From Guadua angustifolia (lineage: Eukaryota > Streptophyta > Magnoliopsida > Poales > Poaceae), in the NCBI GenBank assembly GCA_036346375.1, contig CM070508.1, positions 11,650,852 through 11,714,851 of the forward strand: DNA of 64,000 nucleotides. Direction: 5' to 3'. The position numbers and the translations under genes are program-made. Shown piece by piece: positions 11,013 to 22,615 of the stretch. Each line of letters starts with the position of its first letter. The first letter of the stretch is position 1. The notes beneath the pieces were generated by a model. The model did no database searches, was not told the origin of the DNA, and saw only the letters and a list, made by a program, of their open reading frames with translations.

Positions 11013-11258
11013 GTGATACAAATTCATTTCTTACTATATCTGAAATTTACTTCCACACGAAGTCTGTTATATAGCACTATAAATATGTTCTTGTAGTCCA
11101 TATAAAAAGCAAGAGTTTCATTATAAACATCTCCTCATATAGTGATATAGCATTCGTGTGTTTGTGGTTTTTTCCTTAAAGGTTTTTTCATGTAAAATCC
11201 GTCCATTTCTTTGATCGTATAATTTTGTCATGTGTTTTGTAATAAGTGGTATCAGAGC
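11013..11258 (+). mobile_element. LTR-like end with tRNA-Met primer binding site
   Basis: The sequence tggtatcagagc at 11247-11258 is complementary to the 3' end of plant initiator tRNA-Met and is the usual retrotransposon primer binding site. It is preceded by AT-rich sequence ending tgttttgtaata, which could be a decayed LTR terminus. No partner LTR, gag or pol follows on this strand. It is either a relic of a retrotransposon later replaced by MULE sequence, or a non-autonomous element. Confidence 0.4.
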
Positions 11259-11559
11259 TTAGGGTTCAAGATTCAAGCCACTACCCCTTGGAGGAGACTC
11301 CAAGGGACGGTAGGCAGAGTGTTGCAAAGTGTGACTGTGAAAGGTGATGGATGCATTCGGTATTTGACAACTATCGTTATTACGAGGAAATAATTACGTA
11401 ACATATAAGTTAATAAAGCAAAAGATAAATATATGAATAGTACATAAGTTAACAAAGCAAAAAATAATATATGAATAGTACATAAGTTAAGAAAGAAAAA
11501 CACCATATCTGATTAGTACATCAGGTATGAAAGCAAAAAAAGAACTAGCTAGGGTTCTT

Positions 11560-14190
11560 GCACGGTGCGACCCCTCATGTGGTCTCAGGTCTCCTCCGAT
11601 GCTGCATATTTCCAGAGGGATAGTCAACTGGTCAGGTGCACATCCATGAGTAGTCCGAGCAGGCCGTACTGGTGTCGGTAGAGTAATGAAGTTGGCTTGC
11701 GATGGCTGGCTCAGTCCGGGTGCATCGACGAGCTACGATGGAGCAAGGATGACACCTGGTGACTATTGGTGGGGGTCCACCAACCACTCCTCAATGATCG
11801 TGTCGTCGAGGGGGGACGAGTTGTCGGAATGGGTCGTGTTGCAGTCAAGTGCTACATCGACCGCTGTTGACAAATATTTCATGTTAGTTAATCACATAAT
11901 GTAAAGAACGTAATAACTAAAAGGAGACCACGAAGGTGTACATGAGTCATCTGGATGTACGATGTAGAATGCTACGAGCTGGAGCCCCCTAGCATGTCCA
12001 AAAGAGGGGTGGTCTGCGTGTGCGATGTCCTAGCTATGGTGTGTGATGAGTGTCGACCCCATACAGCTGAATAATTCATGTGGACCTATACGACGTTATC
12101 GTCTCTAGGCCTCCTACAGGATATAAGCTTGACAATGCAAGTGGTCTTTCGGCATACACGCTACAATGCCTCTCTCAGGTAGTCCATCGTGACCTCCAAC
12201 CTGTCCCCCCAATCGACTTCGGCCATCAGTGCGGTGAGCTCCTCAGTAGCCCCCTGGCAAAGTCGCTCTGCACATGTATTGAAAGGCTTGTTAATTGTTA
12301 CAATTGTATTAACGATACATTACATGACTTGTGAAAAGAAGTACTAATTGAGTGATGAAACACAGAGTTTGGCTACATAGGGCAGGTGTCCACCATCAAG
12401 AGAACGTGTTTCGAAGGTGAGTCCACGGCACGCACAACTCAAACCCGTGTGTGTGGGGCTGTACCACCAGATGTACTCCTCGTACATGCCGTGGTCATAA
12501 GGGGCAGCCTCCTCGTGAATGTCCACCAACGCCTACGCCTGCTGCTAAGCATGAGGCAACATGCATGTTGCCACTCGCACCACCAATGAAGCCCTTGCGT
12601 GTGGTTTTGCAACATGACCTCATTAGTAAGGACATTGAAAAGAGTGATGCAACTAAAAGTGATGTTAAAGAGAACTAATGTGTGCACGCTCGATGGGATG
12701 ACGTCACCAGTGGGAAGGGGAATGCCGTTCAAAAACTGAATTGCCTCATGACACGATGGACGGTGTAGGTCTCCATGTACATGTTGAACAACAGGTGATG
12801 TCGTGTCAACCAGAAGGTGGCATCACTAGTGCATTGCAGCGATAGTCACTGAGGTGCTCACGCGCTGACAAGCTCAGGGAGGTACGAACGCCAAATGGCA
12901 TGATCATCTGTCAGCTGGTCAATAATTGCTATGTACTCGGGGTACGAAGCGTGCAATGTACTAGGCATGAAAATCGGCTGCAAAAAAGCAAAATAGGAGA
13001 CTTTTAGTATAAAACATGGTAAATTATTGTACAATTAACGTCAAAGGTGAATTTACTAGCCCGTCGGTGACACCACAACGTCCCCATGGTAGGACGATCC
13101 ACGTCATCCCTGATGGCCCAATAGAAGCCTGGTCCATAAGGTCCCAACTCCATCTGCGGCCGTCTAATCTGGAACCTCTCTAAATACCACAACTAAAGGA
13201 GTAGAGGACACTCAATGAGAGTGGAGGAGTCCATCACGAGATGACACCCATTACAAAGGGCTCGATAGGTGGCAGCCAGTACATCCGGTCCCCAAGCTAG
13301 TTGCGAGGTCTCCTTCAGTCGCCGTCGGATCGCCCTCGTGATATCGATCATGTGCTTGTTGATAATGTCCTCAGGGACGAAAGCGTAACAAGACCCAATC
13401 AAACAACCAGAGAAGGTACACCTCGATGTGGCGACTCCTCGATGTGGCGACTGACGACATACTCACCCACTCCATCAGCAATCCTCTCGAGCTATAGAAA
13501 GTAATGGTCAGTTTAATAACTAAAAGGGAAACGAAATAAAAATTAGACAAATTAAATCACACTTACATAGAACTGTATCAGCCACTTCTACGTTGGACTG
13601 TGCACAGAAGTGAAAGGTATGTAACCATGCTCAGCGGGTAGCATGTCCGTGAACCGGCCCAAGAGTTCCATCCGCCACTCTAAGTGGATATCGTCAGGCA
13701 CCACCGCGTCGCTGATGCAAGGTAGGCCCAGTAGGTAACTGACGTCCTCTAGTGTCAATGCCATCTCACCTCATAGGAGGTGAAATGTGTGCATCTCCAG
13801 TCGCTAGCGATCTACCAAAGTAGTTAGTAAGCTCCTGTTGTAGGGAAACCTCTTGGAGGCACCACATCTGTCCTGCACGTCATCGCCACCACCATCTGTG
13901 CTAGAGGCAGTAACCCTGCCACTTTCAACCTGCAGGAAAACATTGTAAGAATGATCGCTCCACTCATACAAGACATCATAACGCAACTATAAGGACAGTG
14001 TGCTAACCTCGAAATCCATCACAGGTCGATCCACCATGCTCTCATGGGGATGCGCAAGCGTAGGACGCTAGGCTTTAACGGTGGCTCCCTGTCTGGCGGC
14101 GCAAGGTGGCTAAGCAGCTCTGGTGAGTCACGTCTATCACTGGGTCGAGCAACTCGTACTGTTGGATGCCCGCCGTACCTATAATTAAAT
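11560..14190 (-). pseudogene. Plant mobile domain (PMD) ORF of a MULE, decayed
   Basis: Read on the minus strand downstream of the MULE transposase, broken frames spell a plant mobile domain protein. Segments include YELLDP-like and THRSHLA-like words near 14150, MALTLEDVSYLLGLPCISDA near 13760, the pieces at 13402-13193 and 13192-13004, and ASYPEYIAIIDQLTDDHAIW near 12930. After these come YMETYTVHRVMRQF near 12760 and YDHGMYEEYIWWYSP near 12480. The PMD is known from plant MAIN/MAIL1-type proteins and as a passenger in transposons. Here it sits just after the transposase, as in grass MULEs with combined MURA and PMD coding. Stops and frameshifts are frequent, so it is not functional. Spurious ORFs on the plus strand (11686-12678) are shadows. 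Confidence 0.75.
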
Positions 14191-14274
14191 AGTTCAATGT
14201 TAGTATGAATTAATTTCTTCTCAAATTGCATCAAACTTTCTCTGCTAGTTCTAGTCACACAACCTCTTGAAAAA

Positions 14275-14850
14275 CTTCATAAGTTCCTTGTTCCTAAACT
14301 GTTTGTAGAAGTTGGCACCCATATGTCACTTGCACCACCTACTTTGCAAATCAGGCCATAGATGTATCTCATCTACACCTTGCTGCAACTACACGATCAC
14401 CTTCAACTGCTTGGGGTGCCGATCGTATATGACACACACTCTGGGCCGCTAGTCCACGACGTTGGCTTTCACGTTCCTTAGAAACTATAGCAATCTATTT
14501 ATGTTCTCACCCTCCACAAATGCAAGCACTATAGGAAGAACTTGGTTATTGCCATATACTCCTATAGTAGTCAATATCTGGCCATTATACTTTCTAGTCA
14601 GAAATATCCCACCCATGTATAACAACAGATGGTAATGTCTGAATGCATTGATACATGCACCGAAAGCAAAAAATGTCCACTTGAGTACCATCTTCTTAGG
14701 GAAGTGCTGTGAGGACTACTCACAAATATCAACATAAATTCTAGCATTTCTTTCCTTGATCACCTCAAGCATACCTGACAAGTTCTGATAGGAGACTTTG
14801 TATGTATCAAACTTTGCTTCAAGTGCCTTCTGCTTCGCTATAGCTAATTA
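14275..14850 (-). pseudogene. Mutator-like (MULE) transposase fragment
   Basis: The minus strand encodes the central and C-terminal parts of a MURA-type transposase. Visible segments are KFDTYKVSYQNL and ERNARIYVDI near 14780-14830, then FFAFGACINAF (14691-14485 ORF), NGQILTTIGVYGNNQVLPI and AFVEGEN. The latter match the region around the catalytic DDE core in plant MULEs. Further on, HMGANFYKQFRNKELMKFFK lies near 14300. Several stops interrupt it, one right after the ORF at 14485. The N-terminal half is missing: tandem repeats start at 14844 where it should be. Terminal inverted repeats and the 9-bp TSD expected for a MULE were not found. Confidence 0.8.
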
Positions 14851-15395
14851 CTTACAAATCTAATTAATCTGGTCGCTAAGTCATGTATGTAAAAAAACTA
14901 TTGCTAGTCTACACAACTAATTACATACACACCTAATTAATTTGGTCGGCAAGTCGTGTATCTAAAAACTACTCGGTACTCTATACAGCTAATTACTTAC
15001 AAACCTAATTAATCTGATTGATAAGTCGTGTATCTAAAAAACTATTGCTACTCTATACAACTAATTACGTATAAATCTAATTAATATTGTCGCTAAGTCA
15101 TGTATGTCAAAAAACTATTGTTACTCTACACATCTAATTAGTACGAACCTAATTAATATGGTCGGTAAGTCGTATATCTAAAAAAACTATTGGCATTATA
15201 TGCAGGTAATTACTTACAAACCTAATTAATCTGATCACTACGTCATATATCTAAATAATGGTTGCCACTCTACATAGTTAATTACTTACAACTTAATTAA
15301 TCTGCTCACCGAGTAGCATACCTGAACAACTACTGCTACTCTACACACCTAATTTACTTACAAATCTATTTAATCTGGTCACTAAATCGTATTTT
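14844..15395. repeat. About 73-bp tandem repeat, about 7.5 units
   Basis: Units of the type ctaattacttacaaatctaa, taatctggtcgctaagtc, gtatctaaaaaactattg and ctactctaca repeat head to tail with moderate divergence. The array abuts the truncated end of the MULE transposase, suggesting it expanded after the coding region was lost. Confidence 0.85.
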
Positions 15396-15445
15396 TAAAT
15401 TTTAATTCAAATAAACGAAAAAGAAATTATCTGCAAAAATACGAC

Positions 15446-15602
15446 ACTTTTCTTCCTCCTGCTCCACCCCCTCTTCTTCTTTCCTTCCTCCTCCTCCTAC
15501 TCCCCCTCTTCTTCATCCCTTCCTCCTCCTCCCCTCCTCCTCCTTCCCCTCTCCCCTCTTCTTTCTTCCCCTCTCCTCTCTTTCTCTTCTCTTCTTTCTT
15601 CG
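15446..15602. repeat. Polypyrimidine (CT-rich) tract
   Basis: This is about 155 bp of almost only c and t on the plus strand, built from ctt, cct and tcc triplets. A tract this long can adopt triplex (H-DNA) structures; that is an inference from composition. Confidence 0.85.
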
Positions 15603-16266
15603 CTCATTGGTCGGGTCAGAATTGCGACGTTTCGCCACGCCGAGCCCAGCCAACACATAAAGCTTTTGGCGACAGCTCTCTGTCGTCATTTCAAACGGCG
15701 ATAACGATGTAAATTTGTAATTTTTAAAATCGGCATATTATTTCTGTTATTTTTTATTTTTAAAATATTATTTTAAAAAATTCTTTGCATAACGCCATGT
15801 TTGACTGTGATTCTAGACTTTTACAGTTCTTTCCCCTCGGATTTTTCATTGGAGGTTCAGATTGCGATTTGGGTGGTACATTATTGTTCAGTACTTCAGC
15901 ATAATCTATTTCTCACCCAGGTCATTTGATCATAACCTTACACACATATATGCACCCAAAAATATATTTTTCAAGTGGTCTTGGGCGCTTGTAGGCCCAA
16001 GGGTTCGACCTTGTTGAGTATAACTAGGTTGTATAGCGCGCTACGCCGCACCGTGCAAATTCTAGTCCGGTTTTTTGGGGAAAAAATCTGATAAATTTTG
16101 TCGAATTTTCGATTTCCATAATTTTAAATAAAATGGGTTTCAGAGGACTACCGCTAATCCATGGGCTATTACAAATCTTGATTTAATCCGCATTTAATCT
16201 AGGGTTACTATAAACCTTCGATTTAATCAGTATTTTTTTAGAAAACCGTGGTTGTTTTTTTTACGC
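15603..16266. other. Spacer, nothing recognised
   Basis: No gene is seen. The sequence shifts from moderately GC-rich (about 15610-15710) to AT-rich. A segment near 16040-16060 (gcgcgctacgccgcaccgtg) stands out in composition but has no paired structure that I can find. Confidence 0.35.
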
Positions 16267-17268
16267 ATTTCGAGATATTCGATCGTATTTTTGTTTTTTG
16301 TGTTTGTTAAAAAAAATGGGTCGTTAGGACCCGCTGGCGAATCTATGGGTTGCTATAAATCTTTCGACGAATCTACGTTTTTTTTAAAAAAAACCCGCGG
16401 TTATGACCCGTTGGCAAATCCATAAGTTGTTATAAACCTTCGATGAACCTGTTTTTTTTTGTCGATGTGTGTTTTTTTTAGAAATTTGCGGTTGAATCTG
16501 TGCTTTTTTGTTTTTTTAAAAGAAAAGTGCGGTCGTTTTTTTTTGTATTTCCTTTTTAAAAGGTCGCTTTCGGACGTAAATAATCCATGAATCAAGATAA
16601 ATCTTCGATTTAATCTGGTTTTTGGTCGGCACATTTTTTTGTTTTTGATTCCGTTTCTTAAAAATCCGTTGAGAGAAGCAAAACGTATTTTTTTCCGGAG
16701 AAAACGGAGAAAGGACCATTTCGGGATATTTGATCGTTTTTTTGTTTTTTGTGTTTGTTAAAAAAATGGGTCGTTATGACCCGTCGGTGAATCTATGGGT
16801 TGCTATAAATCTTTCGACGAATCTACGTTTTTTTTAAAAAAAACCCGCGGTTATGACCCGTTGGTAAATCCATAAGTTGTTATAAACCTTCGACGAATCT
16901 GTGTTTTTTTTGTCGATGTGTGCTTTTTTTAGAAATTTGCGGTTGAATCTGTGTTTTTTTGTTTTTTTAAAAGAAAAGTGCGGCCGTTTTTTTTATGTAT
17001 TTCCTTTTTTAAAAGGCTTTCGGACTCGTGGGCTAATCCATGAATCGCTATAAACCTTCGATTTAACTGTTTTTTTAGAAAAGTGCGGCCGCTTTTTATG
17101 TATTTTTTTTAAAAGGTTTTCGGACCGTGGATCTAATCCATGAATCGCTATAAACCTTTGATTTAATCTGGTTTTTGGTCAAGACAATTTTTTTTGTTTT
17201 GATTCCGCTTTCAAAAATCCGCTGAGAGAAGCAAAACGATTTTTTTCAGGGAAAACGGAGAAAGGACC
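16267..17268. repeat. Large tandem duplication, period about 451 bp
   Basis: The block starting atttcgagatattcgatcg at 16267 recurs as atttcgggatatttgatcg at 16718. Shared sequence includes gggtcgtta, gacccg, aatctatgggttgctataaa and aaaacccgcggttatgaccc, and ends with gagagaagcaaaacg and aaaacggagaaaggacc. The second copy contains an extra internal duplication around 17020-17150. It is rich in t-runs. ORFs on the minus strand (16401-16719) are lysine-rich by-products. Confidence 0.8.
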
Positions 17269-18226
17269 TAGACGTAAGATCCAGGGGCCTGTTTGTTATT
17301 TTTTTGGACCCGTTCGCTATCCTGAAAAATTAGAAAAGGGCTTGTTCGTGATTTGAATTTAGCAGGAGGTTTTTTCGTAAAATAACGCGCCAGGGACCCA
17401 AATGCGATGGAAAAAAATATCTTCCTCTCACAAAAAATCGCGAAGGACCTATCCGTAATTTGAAGAAACGGAGGGTTTTTTCACAAAATCGCGTGCGCTG
17501 ACACGTGGGTCAGCTGGGCTTGCTCCAATCTCTAGCGCTATAAAGGTGTAAACATTGCCTAGACTGCTAGACATATAAAAGTGCTACAGGATTCTGATCT
17601 TATTCTTTTGCTTTTAATTTGGCGCATACAAGATTCCGACTGAAGGCCACCAATTTACCTACTTGCAAAGTTTTTCCCCAAAGTATCAATATCATTTGCT
17701 TTTGCTAAAGACACATACTGGATTACTGGAGCAGCTATAATCATACGGCGCTCTAAAATTAGTCGATCTTTTTTTCCTTGAGACAGGTAGAAATAGTTAG
17801 TCTTATGATCATTGAGAGTTCCAGAGATATAGTACAGTGCTAGTAGTATAGTATAGTGTAATTTCGTACAGCGTTGTTTGGACAAGCCTGCAGCAGTATT
17901 CCACGTCGATGCATCCAGTCGTTCAACAATGTTCACTAGGATTAATCAAGCCACAGCTCCTATGGATTAACGAGGCTTAGACGCCATAAAATCTCCACAT
18001 CTCTCGCAAACCACGCGCATTGCCACCACCTCGATCGCGTGTCGCTCTCCAACGCCAGCCTTGCTCGGCCACGGAGAGCTCACGAACTAAAATCGTGTAC
18101 GTGCTAATTAAAGAGCAGTAGCAAAGATAGGTAATTTTGATGAAGTGACGTAAGAAGAAAATCTCACTTTACATAGTAAAGATTGTTTTACGGGTTCTAC
18201 TTTTATACTTGAAAGTTTGCACAACG
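17269..18226. other. Spacer, nothing recognised
   Basis: No supported gene. The part around 17990-18090 is GC-richer (ccaccacctcgatcgcgtgtcgct) and might be a decayed gene-flank fragment. The minus-strand ORF 17655-17936 has no recognised motif. Confidence 0.35.
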
Positions 18227-18404
18227 GATCCAATTAGGGGTGTAATTGGATCAGATATTTATTGTTCGGCCGACCGACCAGATACTTTCGGATTGGATTC
18301 GGCTCGTTGATTCGGATATTTGTCAGATTTAGATTCGGTTTTGGTATTGGATTCGAAAGAATACTATCTATCGGATTGGGATTTTCTAGCAATATTATCG
18401 GATA

Positions 18405-18642
18405 TTTTTCGAAAAAACTCGTATCGGATACTGACCAACCGATGCAGACGTCGATGAAGGCGCCGCCGGAGCCGACCACCCCTGGATCGTGATGGAGTAG
18501 GACGTCTACTAGTTGTGCTCTATGTACCGGCGATTGAAGTAGGTGGCGACGGGTATCTTAGGTGCGATGATGTGGATTTGGTCATCTGGGTGGTGTACAT
18601 GGCGCCGATGATCCCTGGGACACCGAAGGTCCTCTCGAACCC
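18405..18642 (-). pseudogene. HARBI1/ALP1-like nuclease fragment, C-terminal part
   Basis: On the minus strand the sequence encodes FGVPGIIGAMYTT (about 18620-18585) and, after a divergent stretch, VGSGGAFIDVCIGWSVSDTSFFEK (split here as VGSGGAFIDVCIGW then SVSDTSFFEK). These match the DDE_Tnp_4 region of plant ALP1/HARBI1-like proteins. It continues the piece at 35656-35878 once the LINE is removed. Stops and small frameshifts make it non-functional. Such captured fragments are carried passively by the hAT element. Confidence 0.65.
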
Positions 18643-21358
18643 GGAGCTCCCCTGAAGTGCTGGCCCTCTTCCCGGAGCTCATCAATCCTCTGCGTTCATC
18701 CTAGGGTCAGCATCAAGGAAGAGTTAAGGAGCCTTGGCAGATAGGGCAGAAAGAGCAGGCTTGCTTTCATCCGGAGGAGCGTCATGGCCTCTCAGGGCAT
18801 CATTCAAGAGCTATGGCTGAAATGGATATCCTGGAATCTAGAATTCCAGCCACTGAGAAGGGGAAATGGATTCAAGAAGGGGATCGCAAAACTCCAGAAG
18901 ACAGCCCTATGCACGTCGGCTCCGTCAGGTAGCTGGAAAAAACACAGCAGTTCTCGAGGGGATCTCGACCTTCGATGAAATCAGCCAGAAACCTGGACTC
19001 GCGAAGGCAATCTTGGGACTCCTTGATGTCCGATGGTCCAATTGTGGAGACAGAGGGATGGATCCGGGTCAAGCCTCAGCATTGGTGGCGGAAACGCCAC
19101 TCACATTCATTTCATGAAGGCAAAGCGGAGCAACCAACTCTTCTTCTCAGTGGCTCAGCATTCTTCAAGCAGAAGGTAGTGGGAAGATGCTTTAATTGTC
19201 TTTCACCAGAACATGTGGCCCGATTCTGTAGAGCGTCGGTAAAATGCTGGCGTGCCTCCATTTTGGGCACAAGGCCATCGTGTGTCCAGGGAGCAGAAGC
19301 ACCGATAAATTTAGCCAGAAGCCAAGCGTTCAAGCTCACTACAGCCACATCAAAACTTCACAAGCCCAACCTCAACCGTCATCACAGTTCCTTCCCACAA
19401 AGCTTCACAACAACCACATCAAAACTTTCAACGACGTAGTTCGAGAGGGAAACGGCATGGCGGCAAGATACCCCAGCGATCCCAGGGCCAGGCCGGCCAG
19501 GGTATACTGCGCCATCTCGACCACTGGCTCCATCAAGCGCCGACGGGATGATCTCATCGAAAGGGCGGTGGTGTGCTTGTTCGATGGAAACAGCCACGAC
19601 GTGGAGACGTCCTCTGTGGGCGACATGCTGAGGGACCGCTTCAACCTCAACCACGGCGACTTTCAACTTGTCAAGCAATTCCCCGAGCAATTCCTAATCA
19701 TCTTCTCTGATCCAGCGACCAGGAGGAGAGCGGTGAACACAGCCATGGTGCCATACCGGGGACAAGAGTTCAAGTTTGCGGCTTGGTCCGAACACCGCTA
19801 CGCAACAAACATCAACTTCGAATATCATGTCAAGGTCCGGGTGGAAGGAGTTCCCGTGCATTACTGGAGCGAAGAAGTGGCGGCGAGGGCCTTGGGGAAG
19901 AGTTGCGCGATCCACTACGTTCAAGAGCGCACAAGAAGAAGGGAGCCCACAAGATCCTTCGACCTCTAGGCATGGTGCTCGGATCCCTGCGACATCCTGA
20001 AGGAGGTTAGCTTGATGGTGATGGAACCTGACAGGGAGCTTTCCCCCACCATCATCCCGCTACCACAAGTGGTGCTACACTATGATGAGCCAACTAATCT
20101 GAAGTGGGGACAGGTATTCAACCTTCGCAACCACCTAGAGATCGTGGATGATCTATCCTTCCTCTGTGGTCGTGGTGGCTTGGGTGGCCCCCCGAACCGC
20201 AAGCAGCGTCGTGAGTTCGTCTGGGCCTACGGGGCTCCGAATGAGATGGGGGAGAGGCGCAACCGTGTGGGCTTGGACAGAAGTCGGGCCAATGGTCACC
20301 GTCGACGCTACGGCCGCGACGACGACGACGACTTCAACCACGACATCGCATCATCGCACTCGCGAAGACATCACAGTAGGCGCCGCCTTTGGGTCCGGAC
20401 TCTAGATGGGGAATGGAGGATCGCCAGGTATGTCATAATAGCCTATCCCCTGAATGCTCTCGATCCGAATCTTTCTAAACAACCCAACATAGCTCCCAAT
20501 ATACATGAAGGGGATAATAGAGTATCCCCTGATATACTAGTTGGTGATAATTTGCGGGTTGGGGATGAGATGTTCGATTTGCAAGTGGGGTTGAATAGTT
20601 CTCGGCTTGTGCCATATGCTGAACCTCCTAAACCAATGTTAGTTGCTAGTCCCATGCTGTTACACGACCTCTGCCAAATAGAGAGTCCTAGTTCACCCAC
20701 ATAAATTCAGGCCCCTAATTCACCCACAGAAAGCATCCAATTATATAATCTACACCATACTGAACTTAGCCGTTCGGTGGAGCAAGAGACTCAAACACTA
20801 CAGTGCCTAGTTGACCGACAAACAACCGCCCAAGACTTACTTGTTACAGACCAAAGCACATCTAATATTCAGTTGGGTTTGGAAGATTTCATAATAGCGG
20901 TTTCACACAATCCTGAAAAGCCCATCATACAATCCCCTCCCTGCATCAATGTAACATCCCAAAATTTGGGTTTTCAAAAATATTTTGTGAAGTTTAGCTC
21001 CCCAAAAATTCGCGATAATTTTCTCGCTTAATTAAAGATTAATTTGGAATTTTCTAAAGTTAAAATAATTTAATTTGATTAATTAATACTTTAATTAAAT
21101 GCAAATATATTTTATTTAGATTCCTTGTGCTTCAAGGACTTTTTGTGTATTTTCTGAGATTTTTCTGAGCTTGTTTGCTATTTTTGGTATTTAATTAGAT
21201 TCTGCTGCCGTTTGATGAAAATCCAACGCACCAGAAGAGGCCACGTCATCGGTTACTGTAGCGCGTGCGCCAGGTGCTTGATCCGGGTCCTTTTCAATCC
21301 GTTTCCTATTCAAACTCCTTCCAAATTTATTTTCCTTACTTGGCACGACTTCCTAGCC

Positions 21359-21366
21359 TATATAAG
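21359..21366 (+). promoter_or_regulatory. TATA box of the solo LTR
   Basis: The sequence tatataag lies about 410 bp from the LTR start, after a GC-rich stretch and before gagtccctagaccctc. It is the expected core promoter motif of an LTR and suggests the LTR reads on the plus strand. Confidence 0.5.
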
Positions 21367-22509
21367 AGTCCCTAGACCCTCCCACGCAGCCCTAATGTCC
21401 AGATCATCCCCCAAACCCTATATTTCTTCAGATCAATCTATGCATGCCATCCTCGCTTCGGCCGAACTTTGCTTCGTGTTCCCGTCAACTCGTCGACTAT
21501 TTTCAAGATCTGTCTTCTCCACGGCGTGCTCTATGGTACCCTCTGTTTCCCATCCAAATTTGGTGCAATTTCATCCACGGGATCAAAAGTTACGACTGCC
21601 CAAAGATCAAATCTTGCCGAGCCCGTTCTCCTCGTTTTTGCGAGTTTGACCGTGAAATTTTTATGGTAGGCTCCTCTTGATGTCCCCTACACGGTGCTCA
21701 CCCTAACTCATGGTTTTGCTGGTGGGATTGGCGCAGAAAATCAATCTTCCCGATCAGATTGCGTTATGGACGGCTGAAACTTCGCCGTGCGTTCCCCGTT
21801 GATCCAAAAGGTAAAACTCATATCCGTCGCGTCACTTTGTGCCAAATGATCCCAGATAGCTCTATGTAAAATTTGGTTAGGTTTCATGCAGTATTTTAAT
21901 AGTTATGACCGTTTGATCTATTAGCTCGAGAGCCGCTCATCGGCAGTTTGTGATCAATCCGTGGGTCGCCGCCAAATCCGCCTTATATTGTTGAGTTCGC
22001 CTCATCGCGTTTCACGTGATGGACACTTCCCTTTGCTGTTGCATCTACCGAAATTTTTTTTTTATTCGCCGTCGTCGCCGCCGCCGCCGCCGCTGCCGCC
22101 CTTTGCCGCCAATCATCTTGGATTGTCGTGACCATGTCACCCTGTCCGTAGGTCCATACCCTACTGTTTTGGCCATCCTTGAGTTCATTTGATCTCCGGT
22201 TGCCGCCAAAGCCATAATCTAGTATCTACCCGTCGCCTTTCGGTTTAGTCCTTTGCATCGGTTCGCGTTTTGGTTCGCCATCCTTGATAAACTTTAATCG
22301 CAGAGCCAACCCTAGCGTTCTACCCTATGCCAAGTGTATCCAACCTTGAATCGCTTTCGCTCTAACCCGGACTTAACCTTTGGTCCAATTTGTCGCTGCG
22401 TCACGACATGTGTACCCCACGATCGCAAATCAAACATGAGCCATGTCATGACCTCGCTGCCCTACCATTGTACCGATGGTCGCCACCTTGTAATCTCATA
22501 AGTGTTCTA

Positions 22510-22615
22510 TTAACGCTTCACCTTCATCGTTAACGCCCACCGCTAACGCTCGCCGTTAACGCCCGTCATTAACGCCCATCGCTAACGCTCCACCGCTAAC
22601 GCTTTGCTTTCATCG
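22510..22615. repeat. Short degenerate repeats of gctaacgc/gttaacgc
   Basis: Seven or more copies of an approximately 10-18 bp unit (cgctaacgcccac, cgttaacgcccgt, cgctaacgctccac) run in succession inside the solo LTR. This is slippage-type expansion. Confidence 0.6.

Noticed and set aside
11686..12678. Plus-strand ORFs at 11.7-12.7 kb
   Set aside because: The minus strand at the same place carries recognisable plant mobile domain sequence, so these are shadows.
11013..14850. MULE-PMD region as the interior of an LTR retrotransposon starting at the 11247 primer site
   Set aside because: No partner LTR or polypurine tract was found to the right, and the MULE coding is on the opposite strand. 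The primer site is listed on its own with low confidence.
21212..21680. ORFs of 66-145 codons in the long solo LTR as a transduced gene
   Set aside because: Three overlapping frames directly after the TATA box, with no motif and no consistent frame. More likely untranslated leader of the element.
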